DNA from: an uncultured Collinsella sp.
Lineage (GTDB): Bacteria; Actinomycetota; Coriobacteriia; Coriobacteriales; Coriobacteriaceae
NCBI GenBank assembly: GCA_934643145.1
Contig: CAKUBM010000007.1
Location: 1 to 64,000 of the forward strand
DNA: 64,000 bases
Reading direction: 5' to 3'
Shown in pieces: positions 57,655 to 64,000 of this stretch; position 1 is the stretch's first letter, and every line of letters starts with the position of its first letter. The position numbers were made by a program, and so were the translations under genes. The notes beneath the pieces were generated by a model that worked only from the letters and a program-made list of their open reading frames with translations, made no database searches and was not told where the DNA came from.

Positions 57655-57666
57655 TAAACGTTCACC
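57655..57666. promoter_or_regulatory. LacI-type operator, symporter O2
   Basis: TAAACGTTCACC, a one-sided variant of the operator placed near +1. Confidence 0.6.
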
Positions 57667-57744
57667 CTGAACGACATGCAGACAGACGTCGGTGTGGACT
57701 TCAATGTCTTGTTCAAAGACAATCGAGAAGAGAGAGGGAGCTCG

Positions 57745-59304
57745 ATGACTAACAAGATCGGTAAAAAGCGCAAGATCACATTCTGGACGCGCCTGGGCTT
57801 TGGTATGGGCGGTATGCTCAACTCCGGTGCCCTGAGCTTTACGCACAGCTACATGGTGCTGTTCCTGTCCACGGAGTGCGGCCTGTCCGCAGGCGAGGCG
57901 GCGCTGATCAGCTCGTTCGCCATTTACCTTAACGCCATCCTTTGCCCGCTGATGGGTTTCGTGGCCGATAACTTCTACGCCACCAAGGTCGGCCGCATCT
58001 TCGGTCGTCGCCGTTTCTGGATTCTGCTGGCTATCCCGATGATGATCGCCGAGCCGCTCATCTTCGTCGCCACGCCGTTTGGCTTCCCGTACTACTTCGC
58101 GCTGTACCTGATCTACAACGTCGCGTACACGTTCTGCACCGCCAACCTGTCGCCGCTGACCATCGAGATGACCGACGACTTCAAGGAGCGTACGTACCTC
58201 ACCGGCTACAAGCACCTCTTTGGTAACGCCGCCGGCTTCCTGATGGCCGCACTCGTCGGCTTCGGCTTTGGTACCTTCGGCGAGACCAACCCGTTCAGCT
58301 ACTTCATCATCGCCTCGATCAACGCTTCGGTCATGGCAATCTCGCTGCTCTGCGTGTACCTGTCCACCTGGGAGCACACCCCCGAGGAGGTCGCTCAGGA
58401 GAAGATCGAGAGCGTCGGCGAGGGCATCAAGAAGTTCTTCATCGACGTCGTTTCCACCTTCCGCAACAAGTCCTTCCGCAAGGTTCTGTACGCACAGGTC
58501 TCCACGAAGCTCGCTGCTGCCTGCTGGTCCGCCTGCCTGTCCTTCTTCATCGTTTACTGTCTGCAGATTCCTAAGTCCTACGAGTCCGTGATGGAGATGC
58601 CCGGCAAGGTCGTCGCTATCGTCTGCACCGCTATCTGGGTTGCCCTCATGGCCAAGAAGGGCTTCCACAAGTCTTGGTACCTGGCCAACGTCGGTTGCGC
58701 TGCGTGCATCATCGCGTACAACTACTTCGCCTTTGGTCAGATCAACGGCACCTCCACGGTCGCCATCGCCATGATCGCCTACCCCATCATCTTCGCCATC
58801 TGGAAGTTCTTCTACGTTGGCTTCCAGTATCTGCCCGACGTCCTGCTCAACTACATCCCCGATGTCGATGAGCTCATCACCCTGCGTCGCCGCGAGGGCA
58901 TCTACAGCTCCGCTCAGCAGCTCTGCCAGCAGATCGCCCAGGCTGTCGCCGTCAACGCATGGGCTATCGTCCTCGCTGCCTCCGGCTTCATTCAGACCGC
59001 CGGCAACAGCGACGCTGTGACCCAGCCCGCAACCGTGCCTCTGTACATCTGCGGCTACATGCTCATCGGCTGCGCCGGCTTCTTCCTGCTCGCAGCTGTC
59101 CTTGCCCGCGGCATCAAGATCGACAAGGAGCAGTGCGACATCCTCTGCGACGAGATCAAGCGCGTCAAGGAGGGCGGCAAGATGGCCGACGTCCAGCCCG
59201 AGGTCAAGGCGCTCTGCGAGGAGCTCTCCGGCTTCAAGTATGAGGACTGCTTCGCTCACAACAACGTTGGCTTCCAGGACGGCAGCGTGACGCCCGCCGA
59301 GTAG
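57745..59304 (+). CDS. GPH-family sugar:cation symporter (oligogalacturonide or uronide uptake)
   Basis: A 519-residue MFS protein of the glycoside-pentoside-hexuronide group with about 12 helices. The N-terminal GFGMGGMLNSGALSF and PLMGFVADN, the loop GRIFGRRRFWILLAIP, and the conserved C-terminal-half RRREGIYSSAQQLCQQ fit MelB/UidB-like transporters. The ATG at 57745 has GAGGGAG 6 bp upstream; the apparent upstream extension overlaps operators. Its position between uronate catabolism and pectin enzymes, and the shared operators, point to uptake of galacturonides. An antisense frame of over 1000 codons across this and the next gene is a shadow. Confidence 0.85.
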   Translation: MTNKIGKKRKITFWTRLGFGMGGMLNSGALSFTHSYMVLFLSTECGLSAGEAALISSFAIYLNAILCPLMGFVADNFYATKVGRIFGRRRFWILLAIPMMIAEPLIFVATPFGFPYYFALYLIYNVAYTFCTANLSPLTIEMTDDFKERTYLTGYKHLFGNAAGFLMAALVGFGFGTFGETNPFSYFIIASINASVMAISLLCVYLSTWEHTPEEVAQEKIESVGEGIKKFFIDVVSTFRNKSFRKVLYAQVSTKLAAACWSACLSFFIVYCLQIPKSYESVMEMPGKVVAIVCTAIWVALMAKKGFHKSWYLANVGCAACIIAYNYFAFGQINGTSTVAIAMIAYPIIFAIWKFFYVGFQYLPDVLLNYIPDVDELITLRRREGIYSSAQQLCQQIAQAVAVNAWAIVLAASGFIQTAGNSDAVTQPATVPLYICGYMLIGCAGFFLLAAVLARGIKIDKEQCDILCDEIKRVKEGGKMADVQPEVKALCEELSGFKYEDCFAHNNVGFQDGSVTPAE

Positions 59305-59327
59305 GGCTAGCCTATCGTCCAAACCAC

Positions 59328-59372
59328 AGGGCCGTGCCACCGGATATCCGCCGGCAGGTACGGCCCTTTTTT
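59328..59372 (+). terminator. Terminator of the symporter gene
   Basis: AGGGCCGTGCC / GGTACGGCCCT with an inner CCGG/CCGG stem, then TTTTTT. Confidence 0.85.
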
Positions 59373-59421
59373 GCAACAGCGTACAATTAACTCTTAGAGA
59401 ATCTTTTTGAGGGAGAAATCC

Positions 59422-61017
59422 ATGGAGACGAACGTTATCTGGCGCAACGCCCGCGCGGCCGTGATCGAGCTCGACGACGGCGGCTACTTTACCTGCGCCG
59501 ATACGTGGGAGATCTTTGTCAACGACGAGCCCGCCGGCACCACGAACACGGTCGAGACCTATGTCGACGGCCTGGTTCCCGGCAAGCGCAACTTGGTCCA
59601 CTTTGTTTGCGGCGAGCGCGAGCTGAGCGTGGGCGTCACCACGCCGGCAGAGCCTTTTACCATTAACGTTCGCGACTGCGGCGCCAAGGGCGATGCTAAG
59701 CACGACGACACCACCAACATCCAGGCCGCCATCATGGCCTGCCCCAAGGGTGGTCGCGTGCTGATTCCCGCCGGTAACTACCGCATCAAGTCGCTCTTCC
59801 TCAAGAGCCATATCAACATCGAGCTTGCCGAGGGCGCCGTGCTGCTGGCCCGCCACGACCGCGCGGCGCTTGCCTACATCCCCGGTACGGTCAAGGGCGA
59901 CGAGGGCGCCGGTTACGCCGGTACCGACATGACCCCGCTGGGCCGTTGGGAGGGCGAGAGCTTTGCAACCTATTGCTCCACCTTTACCGGCCTGAGCGTG
60001 CACGACGTGTGCATCTATGGCCGCGGCGCAATTGACGGCCAGACCGATTTTGCCGAGGACAACTGGTGGAACAAGGACTTTAAGAACATCTTCCGTCCCG
60101 AGGAGGGCCGCGAGGTCGCCCGTCCGCGCATGATCTTCCTGTCCGAGTGCGAGAACGTGAGCCTGGCCGGCTTCACCGTCCGCAACAGCCCGGCGTGGAA
60201 CATCCACCCCATTCTGTGCGAGCACGTCGATGCGCTCTGCCTGTCCATCGAGGGCCCCAAGAACTCCCACAACACCGACGGCTTCGACCCTGAGAGCTGC
60301 GGCTTTGTTCGCATCTTGGGCTGCCAGTTCTCGGTGGGCGACGATTGCATCGCCATCAAGAGCGGCAAGCTGGGCATTGAGCCCGAGCTTCGCCCCGCAA
60401 CGCACGACGTACTGATCTCGCACTGCTACATGCACGATGGCCATGGCGCCGTGGTCCTGGGTTCCGAGGCCGCCGGCGGCATCAAGGACCTTACCGTGAG
60501 CAAGTGCCTGTTCGAGCGCACGGATCGCGGCCTGCGCGTCAAGACCCGTCGCGGTCGCGGCAAGGACGCCGTCAACGAGGGCATCACCTTCGAGCACATT
60601 CGTATGGACAAGGTGCTCACGCCCTTCGTGGTCAACTCGTTCTACTTCTGCGACAAGGACGGCAAGACCGACTACGTCCAGAACCGCGAGGCGCTGCCCG
60701 TCGACGACCGCACGCCCGGCTTTGGCGCCACGACGTTTCGCGATATCGAGGCCACCAACTGCCATGCCGCCGCGGCCTATATCACGGGCCTGCCCGAGAG
60801 CAAGGTGACGCGTCTGACGTTCCAGGACGTCCACGTGACCTTCGCGGAGGATGCCAAGCCCTTTGTCCCGGCTATGGCCTGCGGCGTTGAGCCCATGGTG
60901 CGCCAGGGCATCATCGCGCAAAACGTCAAGGTGCTCGATCTGCAAAATGTGAGCATCGAGGGCCAGGACGGCGAGGAGTTGCAGCTCCAAAACGTCGACA
61001 AGGTTGTGCGCGCGTAA
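59422..61017 (+). CDS. Polygalacturonase (GH28)
   Basis: A 531-residue right-handed beta-helix hydrolase cleaving galacturonide chains. A roughly 90-residue N-terminal domain precedes the GH28 helix. Catalytic motifs: HNTDGFDPE (NTD), SVGDDCIAIKSG (DD), DGHGAVVLGSE (GHG) and RVKTRRGRG (RxK). There is no signal peptide, so it should act in the cytoplasm on imported oligogalacturonides, probably as an exo-enzyme. The ATG at 59422 has GAGGGAG 6 bp upstream. It has its own promoter region after the symporter terminator. Confidence 0.9.
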   Translation: METNVIWRNARAAVIELDDGGYFTCADTWEIFVNDEPAGTTNTVETYVDGLVPGKRNLVHFVCGERELSVGVTTPAEPFTINVRDCGAKGDAKHDDTTNIQAAIMACPKGGRVLIPAGNYRIKSLFLKSHINIELAEGAVLLARHDRAALAYIPGTVKGDEGAGYAGTDMTPLGRWEGESFATYCSTFTGLSVHDVCIYGRGAIDGQTDFAEDNWWNKDFKNIFRPEEGREVARPRMIFLSECENVSLAGFTVRNSPAWNIHPILCEHVDALCLSIEGPKNSHNTDGFDPESCGFVRILGCQFSVGDDCIAIKSGKLGIEPELRPATHDVLISHCYMHDGHGAVVLGSEAAGGIKDLTVSKCLFERTDRGLRVKTRRGRGKDAVNEGITFEHIRMDKVLTPFVVNSFYFCDKDGKTDYVQNREALPVDDRTPGFGATTFRDIEATNCHAAAAYITGLPESKVTRLTFQDVHVTFAEDAKPFVPAMACGVEPMVRQGIIAQNVKVLDLQNVSIEGQDGEELQLQNVDKVVRA

Positions 61018-61040
61018 GCGTCTGCTCTTAAACAATCGAA

Positions 61041-61109
61041 TCCGGCATGTTGTGACGTGCGATGGACGGGGCCTTCCCGACCCATCGCACGCGCTCTTTA
61101 TATGCCGGA
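61041..61109. repeat. Nested hairpin between the GH28 and pectinesterase genes
   Basis: Outer TCCGGCAT / ATGCCGGA (61041-61048, 61102-61109), inner GTGCGATGG / CCATCGCAC (61057-61065, 61082-61090), and an innermost CGGG/CCCG. There is no clear T-run, so it may be a processing or stability structure rather than a terminator. Confidence 0.65.
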
Positions 61110-61151
61110 ACTGCAGCGTAGACGGTCCGCGACGAAAGGGCGTAGCGACTG

Positions 61152-63314
61152 ATGATGATTGAAGAACAAGTTTTTGAAGTATCGACCGAGCGTGAGGGGG
61201 CATACCGCAGCATCTCCGATGCCTTGGCGGCAGCCGATCAGCTCTATCCGAATGCTGAACAACCGGTGAGGATTCATGTCGATCCGGGCGAGTATCGCGA
61301 GCGGGTCGAGATTCATCGACCGCATGTGACGTTGGTGGGCGAGACGGCTGACAGCGTGCGCATTGTGGGCGGCCTGGGTGCCAAGATGCCCTCGAGTGAT
61401 GGCTCGGGTGTCGACGGCACGCTTGGCACGTTTAGGACCTATACCGTTTTGGTCGATGCCGACGACGTGCGGCTTGAGAACCTCACGATCGTCAACGATG
61501 CCGGCGACGGTCGCGAGGTGGGGCAGGCGATTGCCCTGTATGCCGACGGCGATCGTCTGGTGGTCGATGCCTGCTGCATTACGGGGCGCCAGGATACGCT
61601 GTTTTTGGGCCCACTGCCGCCGCGCGAAGTCAAACCGGGCGGGTTTATTGGCCCCAAACAGTTTGCGCCGCGCCGGGTGGGGCGCCAGTATTTCCGACGC
61701 TGTCGAATCGAGGGCGACGTCGACTTTATCTTTGGCGGCGCGCGTGCCTATTTTGAGGGGTGCGAGATCCGCTCGCTTAACCGAAATATGGACGTGAACG
61801 GCTACGTGACGGCGGCATCGACGCCCGAGGGGGAGCCGCACGGTTTTGTGTTCCACGGCTGCTCGTTTACGGCCGCGCAAGATGTGGCGCCGGATTCGGT
61901 TTACCTGGGACGTCCTTGGCGCGAGTGGGCGCAGACCGTGTTGATCGATTGCTGGCTGGGACAGCACATCAAGCGCGAGGGCTGGTGGGATTGGAATAAG
62001 CCGGCGGCGCACGAGAGGGCATGCTACGCCGGCGCAATCCTGCATGGCCCGGAGGGCGATACTGCCGGCTGGGTGCCATGGGCCCGCGAGCTCGATGCTG
62101 CAGCCACTGCCCGGTATGCCCGCGAGCAGGTGCTCTCCGGTGCGGACGGCTGGGACCCCGAGGGCGGCTCGGGCGACAACGTGGAGACCGCTGGCCTTTC
62201 CGATAACGGTCGCACGGTGCATATCGACACCTATTACGAAGATGAACCGGCGTTTCGCGACCGTCTTAAGCGTGAAGGCCGCTCTGCCGCGTTTAAGGGC
62301 GCGACGCCCGGTGACTTTGAAGCATGGCAGATCGCGACGAGGGCTCGGCTGTTTGACCTGTTGGGCTTATCGCTTATGGATCGCGTGCCGATTGAGGTAC
62401 GCGAGCTCGATCGGGCGCAGATTGCCGGCGGTATCGTGCGCACCCATGCGATGCTGCAGGTGGAGCACAACGTTTGGATGCCGTTCTACCTACTGGAGCC
62501 GCAGGCGCCCAAGCTCGATGCGCACGGCCGCAAGCGCTGCTATATCTGCCCGCATGGCCACCAGGGCGCCGGAGCCGCAAGTGTTGCGGGTGTGACGGGC
62601 GTGCCGGCGGTCGACGACGCCGTGCGTAAGTTCAACTACGACTACGGTCTGCGTCTGGCACGCATGGGCTATGTGACCGTCTGCCCCGACGCCCGCGGCT
62701 GGGGATACCGTCGCGACTGGAAGGGTCAGGGCGACGACGAGAACAGCTTCCTGCGCGGTACGTGTCTAAACCAGGCGCGCATGGCCGAGCCGCTGGGCCT
62801 TACCGTTGCGGGCCTCAACGCCTGGGACAACATGCGCCTGATCGATTACCTGGAGGCGCGCGGCGACATTGCCATGGACGACCTGGGCTGCTTTGGCTTT
62901 TCGGGCGGCGGATACATGACGCTGTACCTGGCGGCGCTCGACCCGCGCGTGCGCAAGGCGTTTGTCTCGGGCTATCTGTACGGCGTCGACGATTCGCTGC
63001 TGCACCTCAACGGCAACTGCAGTTGCAACTATGTGCCGGGGCTGTGGCGCCTGCTCGATATGGGTGACATCGCCTCGCTTATCGCTCCGCGCCCGCTGTT
63101 GGTGCAGAGCTGCGAAGGCGATCATCTTAACGGTGCCCGTGGGCTTGCGAATGTTGATGAGCAGCTCGATATCGTTCGGGGCGCCTATGAACTTGTGGGG
63201 CGTGCCGACGGCCTGTCGCACGAGGTTTGCCCGGGCGGGCACCATTTGGGCGTCGCGCACCTTGCCGAGGATATTGAGTGGCTTGACGAGCACGCTGCCG
63301 GGGTTTGCTCGTAG
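61152..63314 (+). CDS. Pectinesterase (CE8) fused to an alpha/beta-hydrolase esterase
   Basis: A 720-residue two-domain protein. Residues about 1-320 are a CE8 pectin methylesterase beta-helix: ITGRQDTLF (Gln/Asp), GDVDFIFGGARAYFEGCEI-type catalytic Asp segment, and YLGRPWREWAQ (Arg). Residues about 370-715 are an alpha/beta hydrolase like acetyl-xylan or dienelactone-type esterases, with HGHQGAG oxyanion region, nucleophile Ser in GFSGGG, Asp in CEGDH and His in GGHHLG. It would remove methyl and probably acetyl groups from pectic oligosaccharides. No signal peptide. GAAAGGG lies 12 bp upstream of the first ATG (a second ATG follows directly). Confidence 0.88.
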   Translation: MMIEEQVFEVSTEREGAYRSISDALAAADQLYPNAEQPVRIHVDPGEYRERVEIHRPHVTLVGETADSVRIVGGLGAKMPSSDGSGVDGTLGTFRTYTVLVDADDVRLENLTIVNDAGDGREVGQAIALYADGDRLVVDACCITGRQDTLFLGPLPPREVKPGGFIGPKQFAPRRVGRQYFRRCRIEGDVDFIFGGARAYFEGCEIRSLNRNMDVNGYVTAASTPEGEPHGFVFHGCSFTAAQDVAPDSVYLGRPWREWAQTVLIDCWLGQHIKREGWWDWNKPAAHERACYAGAILHGPEGDTAGWVPWARELDAAATARYAREQVLSGADGWDPEGGSGDNVETAGLSDNGRTVHIDTYYEDEPAFRDRLKREGRSAAFKGATPGDFEAWQIATRARLFDLLGLSLMDRVPIEVRELDRAQIAGGIVRTHAMLQVEHNVWMPFYLLEPQAPKLDAHGRKRCYICPHGHQGAGAASVAGVTGVPAVDDAVRKFNYDYGLRLARMGYVTVCPDARGWGYRRDWKGQGDDENSFLRGTCLNQARMAEPLGLTVAGLNAWDNMRLIDYLEARGDIAMDDLGCFGFSGGGYMTLYLAALDPRVRKAFVSGYLYGVDDSLLHLNGNCSCNYVPGLWRLLDMGDIASLIAPRPLLVQSCEGDHLNGARGLANVDEQLDIVRGAYELVGRADGLSHEVCPGGHHLGVAHLAEDIEWLDEHAAGVCS

Positions 63315-63391
63315 ACCATGGGCAATGCACGAGCAAACGGTAATGACTGATAAGACCAAAGACCGCCGCTTGGGCGGGGAGGAGTATAAAC

Positions 63392-64000
63392 ATGAAACCG
63401 ACGAAGACCTTGAGCGAATCGACCATCTGCTGCTTTGGCGATTCGACCACATGGGGTGACAACGGATGCGGCGGGGGCGGCAACGACATCTCCTGGACCA
63501 CGCATCTGGGTGCCCTGCTGGGCGGTGCGACCGTCGAGAACTTTGGCATCAAGGGCTCGCGCATCGCCATCAAGGCCGACCGTACCGATTCGTTTGTCGA
63601 GCGTCTGGACGGTATCGACGACGCAGCCGATGTCTATGTCGTCTTTGGCGGCGTCAACGACTTTAGCCGCAACGTGCCGCTCGGCGAGCTGGGCAGCACC
63701 GACGTGCATGAGTTCTATGGCGCGGTCGACTATCTGATCCGTACCATCACGGCACGCTCGCCCCAGGCAAAGCTCGTGTTTATGACGCCGTGCAAGACAA
63801 GTGGCAAGCACGAGAAGGATATTCCGGCGACCAATGAGCTCAACCATCTGGGCCTGACGCAGAGCGCGTACGTGCAGGCGATGCTCGAGGTCTGCGACCA
63901 CTACTCGGTGCCGGTGATCGACCTGTACGCTCAGAGCGGCATCAGCCCGTTTTTGCCGGAGCATCGCGAGCTCTATATGCCCGACGGCCTGCACTACAGC
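63392..64000 (+). CDS. SGNH/GDSL hydrolase, partial at window end
   Basis: The first 203 codons of a gene that runs off the window. Block I is CFGDSTTWG with nucleophile Ser, block III GGVND, and block V DGLHYS with the Asp-x-x-His pair at the very end, so the core domain is nearly complete. GGGGAGGAG lies 7 bp before the ATG. It follows the pectinesterase fusion by 77 bp, and an acetyl esterase acting on pectic oligosaccharides is the natural guess. The C-terminus is not visible. Confidence 0.85.
   Translation, partial: MKPTKTLSESTICCFGDSTTWGDNGCGGGGNDISWTTHLGALLGGATVENFGIKGSRIAIKADRTDSFVERLDGIDDAADVYVVFGGVNDFSRNVPLGELGSTDVHEFYGAVDYLIRTITARSPQAKLVFMTPCKTSGKHEKDIPATNELNHLGLTQSAYVQAMLEVCDHYSVPVIDLYAQSGISPFLPEHRELYMPDGLHYS

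Noticed and set aside
57622..61203. Minus-strand open frame of over 1100 codons
   Set aside because: It is antisense to the GPH symporter and GH28 genes, which have clear family motifs and ribosome sites. Long antisense frames are expected from strong GC bias at third positions.

Overview
The window looks like chromosomal DNA of a high-GC gut Actinomycetota, most likely the Coriobacteriia (Collinsella or a close relative). The reasons are strong GGAGG-type ribosome sites, high GC at third codon positions, and a mix of actinobacterial gene types with fermentative gut metabolism (lactate racemase system, Ebg-type beta-galactosidase, galacturonate catabolism, FeoAAB). This is inference from gene content; no marker gene such as rRNA is present.

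Layout. 1-369: a tandem intergenic repeat with terminators. 370-4057: an unrecognised TPR protein and an AAA+ ATPase preceded by phased repeats. 4093-4530: two hairpins sharing one stem sequence, then tRNA-Ser(GCT) between convergent terminators. 4561-11258: envelope and phosphate sensing, with a D,D-carboxypeptidase divergent from a VanR/VanS-like pair, then a PstB ATPase with a PhoB/PhoR-like pair. 11457-13521: a Wzz-like protein, BY-kinase and PHP phosphatase module without glycosyltransferases. 13561-16277: an acetyltransferase and HtpG. About 16545-17945: an IS110-family insertion with a candidate bridge-RNA leader. 18185-23164: two YhgE/Pip membrane proteins. 23504-27213: DMT transporter, M20 amidohydrolase and MFS transporter. 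27518-31902: hisS and ppc. 32655-37296: lactate racemization genes (larA and a MIP channel on +; larB, larC1-like and tetR on -). 37411-40090: serB and aspS. 40396-46873: a LacI regulator divergent from ebgA-ebgC, then an amino-acid permease. 47295-51107: an HPr-like protein and the feoA-feoA-feoB-Cys-rich protein iron operon. 51253-64000: a pectin/galacturonate locus (LacI regulator, uxaC, uxaB, uxaA, GPH symporter, GH28 polygalacturonase, pectinesterase-esterase fusion, and an SGNH esterase cut by the window end).

How it works together. The last 13 kb describes uptake of de-polymerised pectin by the symporter, removal of methyl and acetyl groups and cleavage in the cytoplasm, and conversion of galacturonate through tagaturonate and altronate to KDG. 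The uxaC and symporter promoters carry the same GTGAACGTTCAC operators, and the ebgAC promoter carries its own CAACCGGTTG operators. All three promoters have a -35 overlapped by an operator and a second operator near +1, and all three share an unexplained 28-bp conserved element upstream of -35.

The most unusual content is between genes: two 127-bp palindromic elements with identical architecture but different, fully compensated outer stems (31924-32050, 34738-34864); a hairpin array with an exact 62-bp period (40190-40388); two 152-bp copies of a structured repeat (16330-16481 and, inverted, 23193-23344); and several inverted-repeat-bounded elements.
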